Source: Tipula vernalis
Lineage: Eukaryota; Arthropoda; Insecta; Diptera; Tipulidae
NCBI GenBank assembly: GCA_958295665.1
Contig: OY282560.1
Location: forward strand, 268,127,315 to 268,191,314
Direction: 5' to 3'
Length of the DNA: 64,000 bases
The position numbers were made by a program, and so were the translations under genes. The notes under the pieces are model-generated. The model was given only the letters and a program-made list of their open reading frames with translations. It had not been told where the DNA came from and did no database searches. Of the stretch, positions 46,986-59,747 are shown in pieces. Each line of letters starts with the position of its first letter. Position 1 is the stretch's first letter.

Positions 46986-48225
46986 TCATATACAATATGA
47001 AAGTGGACAGCGCAAAACGGGCCTATAGCCATTTGCCCTAGGTCTCTCTAATGCGCATGATACACCCCCAAGGCGCAGCGCAAGCCACAATAACATGTTC
47101 CTAATAGGTGCTTCTTTTGTTTTAGCCGCCATTAAATTTACTGTGATTTCGCCATTTTCACCGATCGATCTGCAATAGACCACTGCACTACACGCCTTTT
47201 CGCTCGCATCCGAAAACCCGTGAATTTCAATTTGGTCGCCTTGAGATAACCAACCAAGCGGATCAAAAACTCTCGAATATTCTGATATAATGCTCCGTTT
47301 TGTTACTTTTGAGCTGTCACTAAGATTTAATTTAAACGAAAATAAATCAGCATTAGCATTCCGTTGGAGTCCCAAAATTTTGGTTTCAGTTGAATTATGG
47401 AATTTCGAATCTTCACCAGTATCCTCGCTCGCCAAACCCTCCCGTTAAAAGTACTTGGTTGATATCCATCTTCAGTCGCTTAACTTCTTCAACCGTATCC
47501 GCTCCGAAGATAGAATCGTCTACATAAAAATTTTCTAAAATATGCTGAACGATGCTTGGATGATCTTGCTGATTGTCGTAACCTATCTGCTGTAATGTTC
47601 TAATCGCCAGAAACGACGAACTGGCCAACCCAAAGGTACCAGTAAATAGCTAGTAATGCTTGAGCTCACTTGATGGTTCATTTCTCCACAGGACTCGTTG
47701 AAAATGTGTATCTTTTTCAGCGACTAGAACCTGGTTATACATTTTCTCGATGTTGACTGTTAATGCTACCTTGTAATTTCAGAACTTCGTCAATATAGAT
47801 CATAAGGTGGGCTGAATTGTTGGACCAATTAGCATTGTTTGGTTTAGTGAAACACCTGACGAAGATTTCGACGAACCAAAAAATACTACTCGCAATTTGG
47901 TGGTTTCACTTGACTCTTTGAAAACACCGTGATGGGGCAAATAAAAACATTTTGATTCCTCAATAGATAAATCATTTTTATTAACAAGCTCCATATAAGC
48001 CAACTTCATGTATTCGTCTATTACTTTTTTATATTGCTCGTTAATCGATGGATTAGATTGTAGCTTACGTTCCACTGAAAGAAATCTCCGTTTCGCCACA
48101 TGCATTGAATTGCCGCGCCGTTCTGCTGATTCTTTAAAGGGAATCTCCACGATATATCTGCCTCCGTCATTCCGTTTGTGTGTTAATTTATAATGTTCTT
48201 CGCACTCGACATCTACTGGAGACAT
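46986..48225 (-). pseudogene. BEL/Pao reverse transcriptase and RNase H remnant
   Basis: The RT N-terminus (48225-47800) includes GGRYIVEIPFKES, ESKCFYLPHHGVFKESSETT and LRVVFFGSSK. After shifts around 47800-47640 the palm continues, then ILENFYVDDSIFGADTVEEV (about 47550-47490) holds the catalytic YVDD. SRVFDPLGWLS joins directly to QGDQIEIHGFSDASEKACSA near 47245. This skips roughly 100 residues that normally lie between, an internal deletion. The RNase H piece ends out of frame at 46986. Confidence 0.83.
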
Positions 48226-48249
48226 TAAACTTGTACTTGGGAGTTCTTC

Positions 48250-49766
48250 TTACTCAAAGAATAGCTTTAATGTTTCATCTAAATTGACATCCAAATGTAA
48301 ATGTAATATAGACATATTTACCTGGACTGCCTCATCACTCTCGATGCTATTGTTGTCGGTAATTCCAGAGACAATCCAACCAAATATCGTATTTTGTGCA
48401 AATATTGAATTGTTACCGACTCGCCCATCTCTGATTACATGGAAAAATCTGTCAGCCCCTATTAGGATATCAACCGGACCAACTCTATTGTACTGTGGAT
48501 CGGCTAGCTCAAAACAGCCGAAAATGTCGCAGTCTCGCAAATTAAATCCAACGCTCGGAAGTCTTGTTGGTAGTTGAGCTATTATCAGGGCTTCTACCTG
48601 GATTTCATTCTCTGGATAATACAGCGATTTCACGTTGATAGCAAGCTGCTCCTCTGGTAGATGCTTTTTCCGTAGTCAATCCAGTTACTGAAATGTTTGC
48701 TTTTCTTCTCGGAAGTCTTAGTCGTTCCATGCATGCCTCTGTGATAAAGGACGCTTGAGACCCCGAGTCTAATAGCACTCTGCACATTAGCGCATTCCCA
48801 AATCGGTCAGTAACCTTGACCATCGCAGTGGGAAGTAGTGATTGGAAACTCGACAACACTTCCTTATTTGAACTCGTACTCACATTTGTATTGCTTACTG
48901 TATGGCCGCTTAAAATTTTGTCCTCTTCTGTCGGTTGCACGTCTTCGGGATGCAATGTCAAATGATGCTTTCTGTGACATTTGCCGCATCTGTATTTTGA
49001 CCTGCAAATACCTGCTTGATGGGTTGGAGGTAAACAATTAAAACACAGTTTCTCTTCGGACACAAACCCGCGCCTATCAAATACACTCAAAGACAGAAAT
49101 TGTTCATATTTGCTTATATAATGGTCTTTTGAACATTTAACACACACAGGATTAACAGACACGGAATGAAAGTTATTCACACGGTTATTGGTCACTGGCA
49201 CTGTTACTGATAATTTCTTTGAATCGATGGTGTCCAACGAATCACTTCTTTTGTTAAAAAATTTAAAAAGTCTTTCCATGGAGGGAAAGTCCTCTCCCGC
49301 TGTTTCTGTTGCCCATGCTTGTTTGATAACAACGTCCATTTTGTTCACCAAAATATAAATTAACCACGGATCCTTTTTCTCTGCTTCTGCGCCCAACACC
49401 TTTAATCCCATGAGCACTTCGTCGGATATATCACACATCTGATGCAGAGCTTTCGCCGAGAGCTTTGTGATTGTTGGCTGATCCACGAACTGATTAATGA
49501 GGGTAGAAATCACCAATTTCTGCTTGTCGTACCTCTATTTAATTTTCTCCCATGCTTCCATGCTGTAATTTGCTTCCGTTACGGAAATGTGACGAACCAA
49601 TGCGACAGCTTCACCAATCAACAGGCCCTTTAGGTATTAAAATTTGTGCACATTTGAAATTTTTGCATTGTAGCCTATCGATGCTTCAAACCCAAATCTT
49701 TGAAAGATGAGAACTCGGAATATTTACCAGAAAACGTAGGAATGTTGATCCTGGGAAGTCTCACGT
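48250..49766 (-). pseudogene. BEL/Pao gag C-terminal part, zinc knuckle and aspartic protease
   Basis: A 303-codon open piece (49516-48605) has a gag core (DPWLIYILVNKMDVVIKQAW) and a Cys/His-rich region with CVKC, CFNC and CGKCHRKHH. The retroviral-type protease follows: CRVLLDSGSQASFI with the active-site DSG at about 48765. It continues in another frame (48633-48250) with LIIAQLPTRLPSVG, VDILIGADRFF and FGWIVSG, the usual DUF1758-type protease tail. The piece between 49516 and 49766 has stops. Confidence 0.85.
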
Positions 49767-50128
49767 CACTTTCTCTTTTTCTTTAAAATGGAAACTTCTT
49801 GCAAAAACGATTGTTGATTCGCCATTAACTCATTAATTGAAGAATCGTGCGAATGCTTAGACGCTTCAGATTCCCGATCTCGTATTGCGCGAAGTAGCAC
49901 CTTCTTAATTTTATAAAAGGTCTCTTCCAATGAGTTCTGTGAATCTTCGAATTTAGTCTCCTCGCCAATTATTTTCTCCAGTTCGCGATACTCCTTCCAT
50001 TCTTCGTCGAGTAATTGAATATTGGTCTCAATTTCTTCCAAACTCGTGTCTTCATCAAATTTCGTGATAGCTGCTTTGATATCGTCGCAATGATTTGAAA
50101 TGCGTTTTAAAGCGCTTGCGGTAGACAT
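49766..50128 (-). pseudogene. BEL/Pao gag N-terminal segment
   Basis: It starts with ATG at 50128. 120 codons form a charged, coiled-coil-rich segment (LDEEWKEYRELEKIIGEETK, VSILKKKRK), the usual beginning of BEL gag before the DUF1759 core. The core itself continues out of frame at 49740 (VRLPRINIPTFSGK). It is the best evidence for the 5' end of this element; a primer-binding site upstream was not found. Confidence 0.75.
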
Positions 50129-50947
50129 TTTGAATTTTCGCAGGATTCACATTTAACACACACAGGAAATAAATTTTCAGGGAGAATTATTGATAAAAAT
50201 AAAATTGTGATATCTACTCTTCTTCATTCGAAGGTAAAGTAGCCATCCATATTTGCTATTTCTTAGGCAGAGGGGCAAAAATACTAAAATTTATTGCACA
50301 AACGATAATTACTGTAGTACCATCAAACAGAAAATTTAGACATCCATTACATTATACATATACTTGGATTGTCGGATTTCTTTCAGTAAACAAAATATTA
50401 AAAATAACAAACTACAGATAAATAAAATATTAAGAACAAAAAATATCATTATATTAACGAGGCTTGAAAAGATCATGATTAACGACGCGATGTCAGAGTA
50501 TAAATAAAAAAATAGTTTGTCTGTGAGAATGACGCAATTACATCATAATTATAAATTGTAATTTTTAAACTTTGTGCAATGCCAACAATAGTGCAAGTAA
50601 AATATTAAAAAAAAAAAAAACTTCAAAAGATAATTAAGAATTGTATTGATTAATATTAATTTTTTTACTAAACCCACGCGATATAAAGAAATCATTCACG
50701 AATAAACAATTTTTCAACAAGAACAGCGCGCGCGAAATTGAAACCATGAAATGCATTATAATCTCGAAAATGTAATTTTTATATTGTACTATCTAAACAA
50801 AAAAATAAAAAATAGTTGTTTGGTTTTTTTCTTGATACATATTACACTAAAAAAACAACTTAAAAGTATTTTTTTTTTACAAATATTTCTTTCTTACAGT
50901 TTGTCTATTATATATCAGTCAGTTTTTTTTAAGTTTTATAAAGTAAG
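50129..50947. other. AT-rich intergenic stretch upstream of the CAP gene
   Basis: No coding sequence. It should contain the promoter and 5' UTR of the CAP gene. TATATAT near 50908-50914 and TCAGT at 50915 are present but too close together to be a standard TATA-Inr pair. Confidence 0.45.
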
Positions 50948-52248
50948 ATGCTTCCTAAGTGTTTGATTTTAATTTTAAATTTTTTCGTAGTTTTTATAAA
51001 TTGTTCTACAAATAATAATAATAATTATTGTGCTCTACAAAAATACTGTGCACACAATCGAAAACATGTAGGATGTTCAGAAAGTGTAATTATAAGAAAG
51101 CAAACAAGAAAAAAAAACAACTGAGAAAATTAATTAAATTATCAAGAATTTTTGTTTACTTACTATTCTAGATATTTAATCATACATCACCGTATAAGAT
51201 CCAGCATATGACGAAAGAATACCGTGAGCTAATATTGAATGAGATTAATCAATTTCGTGATGATGTAGCATTGGGTCGAATTCATGGTGATGTGTTCAAT
51301 ACGACCGTATCAAATATGCGAATGATACGATGGAATCATGAATTGGAAACGTTAACCGAGCTCATGATTTATAAGATTCGCGATAAAGAATTTGGTTGTA
51401 TTACAACAAGTAAACATTCTTTTATTATATTTTTACGATAATTTATTTATTCTTGTTGATTATTTACAGATAAGTCACAAGATCCGAGGCAAATGCGATT
51501 TACAAACCATTATCCAGTAACGCAAGACACAAATTTTGTTGAATTAAATAAAAGATTTTTAGTGGATTCGTTGCGACGATATATTAGTAGTGCAGTTACC
51601 GAACTAAAATCACATAAAACGAAAGTATTTGAAAAATCTGGATTTTACAATGCTCGTACATCAACGATGGGATGTTCATTTGGATTTGTACAATCAGATA
51701 AACATTCGATGAGGTATACATTACGATGTGCATATTATGCCCTCCATATTGATTCTCCGCACAAGGCAGTTCTATATGGAAAACCATGCTCAAAATGTAG
51801 CATGTTCTATGAAAAATGTGATGAATTATATCCAGGGCTATGTGGTTCGTATCTATTTGTGCTTTAAATAATAAGATTCTTTAAATTAATTTTAAAATCT
51901 TTTTTTCCAGTTCCATTATTAAAACGTGAAATAAATTTCCATTATATCGGAACAGATGATTCATTACCACGTATTTCAATTATAAACGATGAGAATGATA
52001 CTCAAGAATCATCGCAGATCGTAAAAGCGCGATACATGAAAGCTAAGCAAGGAAGAGCCGCTAAAGAGCACGAGAATTATAATGGAAATTTTAAAATACA
52101 ACCACCTCAACAGTATTCAATGCAAATGAACCAAACAATGCCAAAGCAAGAAATTTTATGCTATAATTGTACGATACAAATGTATTTTAATTCGAATTCG
52201 AATGGCAATCCAACTCCAGAAACACTTGCGGAAAACTTATTAAAATAA
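50948..52248 (+). CDS. Secreted CAP-superfamily (antigen 5-related) protein, four exons
   Basis: Exons 50948-51085, 51172-51409, 51470-51844 and 51911-52248 join in phase through consensus-type GT-AG introns of 86, 60 and 66 nt to give 362 residues. Residues 1-19 (MLPKCLILILNFFVVFINC) are a hydrophobic signal peptide. The mature start has an insect-type YC...C...KHVGC cysteine pattern. The CAP core includes LILNEINQFRDDVALG, MRMIRWNHELETLTELM, STMGCSFGFV, LRCAYYALH and a Cys-rich C-KPCSKCSMFYEKC-LYPGLC end. The usual CAP1 histidine (H-F-T-Q/A) is replaced (FYNARTS), so the metal-binding tetrad is incomplete, as in several insect relatives. The last exon adds about 110 residues of Gln/Asn-rich tail, longer than usual. 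All exons are open, so it is probably a live gene. The function is extracellular and otherwise unknown. Confidence 0.88.
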
Positions 52249-52298
52249 AAAGTTCGATTCATAATACTACATGTTAAATCGTTAGCTTGAAGTGTTAC

Positions 52299-52304
52299 AA
52301 TAAA
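52299..52304 (+). terminator. Polyadenylation signal AATAAA of the CAP gene
   Basis: The first canonical AATAAA lies about 50 nt after the TAA stop at 52246-52248, a reasonable distance for a short insect 3' UTR. Inference from position only. Confidence 0.5.
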
Positions 52305-54366
52305 ATAAGTAAGAGTAAAATTATTTGTAGATGTTAAGGCAAATTGTATGTTGTATCCCGTTATTTCCTAACAGAGAACATAAAAAGTGTATGCAACAAA
52401 TAGAAATGATCTGAATAAGTAAGTAGAGACTGCACATCCAACTTAAATTTTTACGGCGGCTTGGGGCATCTTTGGAAACGGGACAAAATATAAGATTAAG
52501 AGCAAAGCATTCGACTTCAATGTTATAATCTCTGTAAAAGGATTTCGGAGAATAATGTATTTTAAAGAAGGCGGAACCTTACGAACTGGTTCCCGCATTT
52601 AATTGTTGGTGGGCCTTAGTTGTAACCCAATGAGACGTTGCCATCGTACACGCCATGATCTTAGCTTTTTGCAATACCAAGAGATATAAGCCCGGACCAA
52701 AGGTTTTCATGGTTATTGCTTTCTCGTGCATTTGCAACACTTTTTCGTCTAGAATTCTCGTTTAGGGAAAGATTGGTTAATGGTGGAGTTTAGGGCGAAA
52801 AACGCAATAGCCAACAATCTTTTCAGTAAAACGGATTAGTCGAGTATAACAATGGAAATCACTTTAAATGCCTTGTTTAACAGAACTGTAATTGGGGAAG
52901 AATCTTAAGGGTCAATCATGGTGGTTTGGTGTCAATTGGAGGGCGGGAATCAAAGCTGAGTCGAATGCGCATCACATGATCAGTTCTTGTCATGTACTAG
53001 GTAGCTGCGTGATGGGTACATTTATGTAAGGGCTAACTTGTTCACATTTCGCAAGTGTACGTGCTGCCTCCTCGTGGCAGCCACGTGTAACTGAGGCAAT
53101 TTGTCATATTGTGGCCATAGGAGGCCATTCTTTTTACAACGAAATTCGCAACGGGGCTGCTTAAAAAATATTTTTTGGGGGTTACTTCAAAAATTAACTC
53201 ACAGAAGAAATAACAAATTGAAAAATTGTTTACGTGTTTAACTTTGCCCGCTCTCTCATTCTCGCTCATTAATTTTTCGCATTCTCTTACAATTTAATTC
53301 ATTTGCATTATACCATCGTAGTTTAGTTTAAGGATCTTCAAAAATTAACACGTTATGAAACGTGTTACGTTTTATACGTTTAATTACGGGTGATAATTGT
53401 TTGCCCTGGATCAAGTTTGACCCACAATACCGGCTAGGGATTAAAAATGTATTCTATTTACAAACATAAGTCATTTTTATACCATCCTAAATTTAATGGT
53501 TTCAATTGCCAAAGTATAAAAATAATGAACGTAAAAAGAAAACAAGGGTTACTGTTAAAAAAGAGTGTAACCTGGTAGTTGACTCGCCACAATACTCCCT
53601 CCAGTAAAATCTAATATGATTGAACGAATTTATTCTGTGGTCATCTTGTAATAATATCTTTACTGTGGGTTCACCCCATACGCCCAGACGGTAGGACAAA
53701 ATTGTATCTGTATTACACACCACCACTATTATAAAACAAACATTTTGGCTCTCTCCATTCTCTCCAATATGACTTTTTGTTATTCTTGGCTTACTATTGT
53801 CAGGGGTTGGCCATGACTTTCGAGTAACGCGGTTGTTTTTAATTTTCCTTAAGAATTTATTTTTATTAAAAATTATTTTACTGTGAACTTGTAATTGAAA
53901 TTAAATTACAACTGAGTGATGAATTGTAAATTTTGGGAGTATCGTAGCCGAAAGAAGATCCAAGAAATGCCAGATCGCTTCATGATATCCTAAATAGTCT
54001 TCTCGGTGTAGAAAAAAATGACGGCTTATTTATAGGTATAATTAAGATAAACGTTTATGGAACCTGTAGCAGGAAGGCCCACAGCCGAATCATTTTCTTG
54101 TGAGCGTAAGTAGACGACAAACTAGAGCGAAACTAGAGGTAAATATTTAAGATTTAAAAGAATAGTTTCCATTCCAAAAGTGTTCAGTGAATTTATTTTA
54201 CGTGTATTCGTTTTATGGTTTGCGTAAGAAGAGCCCAACCCAAACGAATTGAGGACGGACCTCAAAACAAAATAATTTGTTTTATCTTTCTTTGTTCTTG
54301 GTTTGTTATATTTTTGTGGTAACAATTTATTGTGTTCTTCTTTTACAACTAAAATTGCCTGACCTA
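52305..54366. other. Gene-free stretch
   Basis: No supported coding sequence. The region 52440-53240 is less AT-rich than its surroundings, and minus-strand ORFs at 53042-53269 and 53502-53726 show no domain. Old LTR or 3' UTR-like sequence is possible but not shown. Confidence 0.4.
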
Positions 54367-55536
54367 CAGTCAGGCGCTAAAGTCTACATACACCTCTAAA
54401 ATTTTCAATATCATATCAGATATGTAAACGAGTTTAATCTTTTTACATTATTGTAACGGTAGTTCAATACAAAAAATAATAAATAGAAACAAAATTTATA
54501 AAACTGGTTTTTGAGTAATATTACTTCCAAAAATCATAAAAATGTTCTCATAAAAGTCTACATACAAACGCAATTTTCCAAATAATTCTAATATACCGTT
54601 ATCACTTGTTGTAAATATAAGCAAAATTCGATTTCACAATATTGTTTTAGTTGACATCGAATAGCAATGACAAGCCATCGAGAAACTTCATGTGACTTTA
54701 AAAATATTATTATTAAACTCCATACGGAGAAAAATAGTCTCGGTGCTATAGCACAAATAGTAAGCACAAGTCGGGCAACTGTGCAGATAATAATAAAAAA
54801 TTTTAACATCCGAGAAAATGTGGATAATTTGCGGCGGTCTGGCCATCCTCGCATACTTAGTGCCTGAGATTCTGGGTCGATTATTCAAAAAAATCAAAAA
54901 AAAAAAAAATCCAAGGATGAGCGCACCAACACTGGCGGAGGATATTCTAAGGGAAACAGGAAAAAATGTTCATCCAGAAACTGTTCGATGGGTTCTAAGA
55001 AATCGGGGATATAATGGTAGAAATCCCAGAAAAAAAAACATTTATTAACCAGGTAAATATAAAAAAGGCGGGAGTTTGCCGAGCGAGAGCAAATTTAATA
55101 CTTTTGGATGGGATGGTAAGGGTAAGGTTTGGCGAAAAGTGGGTCAGGAAATGACCCCAATTAATTTGACTCCAGTCAAGCATGGCGGAGGCAATGTGAT
55201 GGTTTGGGGCTGTATGGTTGCGTCTGGTATCGGGCAATTAATTTTTATTGAAGAGCGTATGGACCATCGTCAATATTTGGATATACTGCGCAACAATTTG
55301 CGATTATCAGTCGATGCCTTAGAGTTGCCAAGCATATGGATCTTCTACCAAGACAACGATCCTAAATATACTTTTTTTTTTTTTTTTTTTTTTTTTTCCT
55401 TTTATTTAGTATTACAACTGATTTACAAATCATTTAGTAATTTATCTTTCTTAAATGAAGATTCACATTTGACGGGCAGTAGCCCAATTGTTACTCCCGT
55501 TTGAATTTACATAGTTATTATTTTTCTCTATCTGAA

Positions 55537-58206
55537 TTAAATACAACTGCCCAATTCCAAAGGTTTCTGCCTTTGAAGTCTTCTTACTGCATTGGTGGTA
55601 TCCAACAAACTTCGTATGTCTGCATTTTGGTGCCGAGATATCCGCTGAATGTGTTTCTTCGCATGATTTTGTATTTCTTCACTTACATATTCCATGTTTA
55701 AGTCCCTATGGAGGTTATCATTTCTAATGTACCATGGTGCGTTTACAATGCCACGCAGCACTTTGTTTTGAAAACATTGAATCATTTGTACATTTGTCTT
55801 CTTGGTACAACCCCAAAGTTGAATACCGTAGGTCCATATTGGTTTAAGTATTTGCTGATATAATAGCAATTTTTTATGTATTGTAAGCTCAGTTTCAACC
55901 TATTAGCCAATACATTTTCCTATATTTAATGTTCAATTCTTCTTTTTTCTTTTTAACATGCTCTTTCCATCTAAGCTTGCAATCGAGAGTCATGCCGAGG
56001 TATTTGGCTGTATTTGCATTTGGAACCGGCCTTGAATTAAGTTTCACTGGAATCCAGTTAACTTTCTGGTTCGTGAAGTTTACGTGAACCGACTTTGCTT
56101 CGTTTAGGCTAATGCGCCATTTCTTTGTCCAACTACTCACTGTGTCGGTTGCTTTTTGAAGTTTGGTCGTTGCTTCTGATATACACTTTCCAGTCGCCAG
56201 AATAGCTGTATCGTCTGCAAATGTTGCTATGGTGGCACCTTCTGTATTTGGCATATCTCTGGTGTACAGGATGTACAATATAGGACCCAGTACGCTACCC
56301 TGTGGTATGCCTGCTGATATTCTCTTTAGTTCAGAGTACTCTTGGTTATATTTTACACGGAAATGTCGGTCTGCGATATAAGATTTAAGAATTTGATAGA
56401 ATTGCTTAGGTAGATCTCGATGCAATTTAAATGCAAGTCCTTGGTGCCAAACTTTGTCGAAAGCTTGTGCTACATCTAAGAAGATGCTGGAGCATATCTT
56501 CTTATTCTCAAGTGAGTCTTCGATTATATCCGTTATTCTGTGAACTTGTTCTATCGTAGAGTGATTTTCTCTAAATCCAAATTGGTGTGGTGGAATCAAA
56601 TTTCTCTCTTCTATTATTGGCTTGAGTCTCTTGAGCAGTAATTTTTCAAATAATTTTGAAATTACAGGAAGTAGTGAAATCGGTCTGTACGACTTTTTAT
56701 CGTTCGCTGGTTTGCTTGGTTTGGGGATCATAATTACTTCAGCAACCTTCCATTGCCGTGGGACATATTTTAGTCTGAAGACAGCATTGATAATTTGAAC
56801 CAATTTTCGTAGTCCCTTCTCGGGAATGGCTTTAACGACTTGTCCAGTAATTAAATCATATCCTGGAGCTTTTTTTGCGTTCAAATTACACTTGATCTCA
56901 TTTTTTAATTCCTGTAATGTTACACATCGAATATTATATTCATCAATTTTGCTAACTGTTATTATGTTTTAATCTGCTGTTTGCCTTGGTAACGGTTGAA
57001 AGGTGTCTTCCAAGTGAGCTGCAAATAAAATAGCTTTTTGCTTGTCACTTTTGGCCCAGGTTCCTTCCCCATTTTTAATAGGTGGCACATGCATTTTAGT
57101 TCTTTTTAATCCCTTTGTTGCTTTCCAAAGAGAGTAATCAGTATCTTTATGTTCGGTGAGACCATTTAAGTACTTGTTGATAGTTTCATTCTTAATTTCT
57201 TTTATAAGTTGTTTTAGTTTATTGCATAGAAAATTGAGGATTTTTTTGTTTTCCGGGGCGCGTGTCCTTTGCCAGGTCTTTCTTGCCTTCCGTTTCTCTC
57301 TAACTAACTCCCTGACCTCAATAGGATAATTTTGATTCCTACGGGATTCGGTGTGACTAGCAGGAGAACTTTCCCATGCTGCTTGTTGAATAGTACTGTT
57401 AAATACCTCTAGTTTGTCTTCCAACTGTACCGGTGTTTTAATCGGCACTCGTAGAGTTGTTTGCATTTCAATTAGTTCTTGGAATAGGTCCCAGTTAGTT
57501 CTATTATTTGTTAATTTAGGCAGGTTATCCTTATTAATTATCACTGTGCTGAGTGTCATGATAACAGGTGTATGATCGGAATATATCCCTTCGCTGTTTT
57601 CGATGCACATGTAATCCTCGAAGATCCCTTTCGTTACATAAAAATTAATGAGATCTGGTATTTTATTTATATCAGCAGGCCAGTATGTTGGTTTACCTCC
57701 AGAGTGGAACTCGCAGTTATTTATTCGTCCGGCTTCGAATAGCTCTTTTCCTTTATGGGTTGTAAGTCTTGATCCCCAATAGGTGTTTTTTGCATTAAAG
57801 TCACCACCAATAATAAAATTGGATCCTAGTGATCTAAAGAGTCTATTATAATCTTCTTTGTTTAGATTGTAGCGTGGAGGGCAGTAGATAGAGGAAATAC
57901 TGTATTCATTATTATTGTTAGTTTCAACTTTTATGGTTTTAACCTGCATACTTTCCTCTTCTATACTAGGTTCTTCATGAGACTCTTTTTCACTATTACT
58001 GTTGATCCTCCTCTGGGTTTTCCTCCTGGGTGAACAGCATGGTAACATTCGTAATCACGTATTTTAATAAATGATGTTTTTGTCAAATGGCTCTCCGATA
58101 TAAGGCAGATATCTATTTTTTCTAAATTTAGAAAAATTTCTAGCTCTGGAACATGTTGCGCTAGTCCGTTCGCGTTCCAGGTGACAATTCTTAGTGATCT
58201 GCTCAT
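55537..58206 (-). pseudogene. LINE ORF2: endonuclease and reverse transcriptase, few breaks
   Basis: ATG at 58206 begins MSRSLRIVTWNANGL. A frameshift near 58010 separates the first endonuclease motifs (WNANGL, SESHL) from the rest, IIGGDFNAKNTYWGSRLTTH and YSDHTPVIMTL. One stop at about 56967 splits the linker. RT is open from 56884: SYRPISLLPVISKLFEKLL, FLDVAQAFDKVWHQG, GIPQGSVLGPILYILYTRD, then ATFADDTAIL with the catalytic Asp pair (about 56220) and KYLGMTLDCKLRWKEHVKKK. A stop with frameshift near 55895 precedes the C-terminal 110 residues. With only three breaks, this is the best-preserved LINE ORF2 in the window. No RNase H. Confidence 0.9.
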
Positions 58207-58207
58207 T

Positions 58208-59747
58208 TTAGTATATGAGGGCTGTTGCCTCGTTCAAGGTTTGATGCATATCTAGACGCTTATATAAAGCTTCTAGACCACGTTCTTGCTTTGCTAGCCG
58301 TATATTTATGGCTTCTATGCTTCGACAAATCCTTTCAAGGGGATTATCATTCGTAGCATTAGATGATTGCTGTACAATTTGTGAATAACTTTTCCGCTCT
58401 GTACCAATACCTGGTGGTTTTGGCTCCGCTTGGGTTTTAGTTGGTTTCTCTTCTCTGGTAACCCTAGGGTTTTGAGGAAACTGATGCGTTTTGTTTCTTA
58501 GTCTTTGAAGTTCTTTGGCTACTTCACAGCCTCTATAATTTGCAGGATGATGCCCTTTACAGTTTATACATTTTGCAGGGGTGTTTCTACTTTCTGTACA
58601 CTCTTTCGCGTTGTGTTTTCCAGCACAATTTACGCATCTTGGCTCCCGTCTGCAATATTTTTGCGTGTGATTGAAACCTTGGCATTTTTTGCATTGAGGT
58701 ATTAGCCTCGTGTTTTTCTTAAGCGGTTCTATTTTAACCCTCATGTTGAGAATTGCTTTGATGTTGAAGATGTTTTCAACTTTCTCCTTTTTGTTAAACG
58801 TAAGCATGAAGAGTGGAAGCCCCCTTTTTTGACTTGATTGTTCTCACCTCTCTCTCGTTTTAGGATGTTTACTGCATCTTCTATTTGCAGATCTCTTGCC
58901 TTTAGGTCCTCAATTATGTCCTCCTTCTTACACGTTGGATGAAGGCCTCTGGCCATAACCTTAATTGCGCGTTCGTTTTTATCTTCGTATGTGAACCATT
59001 CTTTACCTTCCGCATTGAGCTTTGTTGCTAGAGCTCTATATGTGTTGGAATCTGGTGTATTGATTTTCCACACGTTATTGTTTAGTGACACTACTCTATA
59101 TTCCTTAGCTGTCACTGATTTCATTATAGATTGTATACTTGCAAATTCTGTTATGCCGATTACATTAATTGGCGGAGGAGCCTTTTCTTTCGGTACAACC
59201 TTTTGTTGCTGTTGCTGGTGAGTTGGTTTGGTATTAGTATCACCAGTTATTAATACTAGCTTGCGAATGATCTCCAACTTCAGGCGAGAATTCTGCTTTT
59301 CGTTTTTTGGTAGGTCTTCCTTTTCAGTACCCAATCTGTTTCTCTCATGAGATCCTCTTCATCAGTATGGAACTCATTGTTATAACTAGTGTGAGTACTT
59401 GTTTCATTATAACAAGTTAGCGGGTTTTCAGAAATCTCCATTGGTTTGGGCTTCTTCAATTCTTCATTTTCTTTTTTCAGCTTTTCAATTTCGCTTCTTA
59501 ATTGGGTTAAAAGTACCTCTACTTCACTGAGTTTTCGACAGAGTTCAGCGTTTTCGTCTTTCTGCTGATTTGCAGAGTTAGTATGATTGTTTGGTGATCT
59601 TAACAACATTGAACTTCTTTCGAATGGGTTTAGCAATGATTGGCTCACCCCAGAATCCATTGAGCCAGCCTCGTAAGAGGGTGGATTAGCCAACTGGGTA
59701 GTTGGTTTACCACCTGGGGTATTGTTTCCTTTTTGCGTTGAACTCAT
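58208..59747 (-). pseudogene. LINE ORF1 (gag-like, zinc knuckles), two frameshifts
   Basis: ATG at 59747 (MSSTQKGNNTPGG). The first piece includes a coiled-coil segment (LRSEIEKLKKENEELKK). A frameshift near 59310 leads to a middle part with a PRE_C2HC-like domain (ARGLHPTCKKEDIIEDLKAR). A second frameshift near 58810 leads to zinc knuckles: CKKCQGFNHTQKYC, CVNCAGKHNAKEC, CINCKGHHPANYRGC. It ends at 58208, two bases before the ORF2 start at 58206, so ORF1 and ORF2 are directly adjacent. The gag-like protein would bind LINE RNA. Confidence 0.88.

Larger units (their letters stand above)
46986..50128 (-). mobile_element. Second BEL/Pao retrotransposon: gag-protease-RT-RNase H, decayed, no LTRs found
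   Basis: The minus-strand domain order from 50128 is gag, CCHC, aspartic protease, RT with YVDD, then the start of RNase H, as in BEL/Pao. Integrase and both LTRs are not seen. Frameshifts separate nearly every domain. It is related to the BEL element at 7.9-11 kb (shared DPWLIYI and FDPLGWLS motifs) but clearly a different copy or family. Confidence 0.85.

Noticed and set aside
50905..50925. TATA box plus initiator for the CAP gene
   Set aside because: TATATAT and TCAGT are adjacent and not ~25-30 bp apart, and such words are common in AT-rich DNA.
50948..51140. Unspliced short ORF ending in the first intron
   Set aside because: Joining to the acceptor at 51171 restores a phase-0 CAP reading; the run-on into the intron ends at a stop and has no homology.
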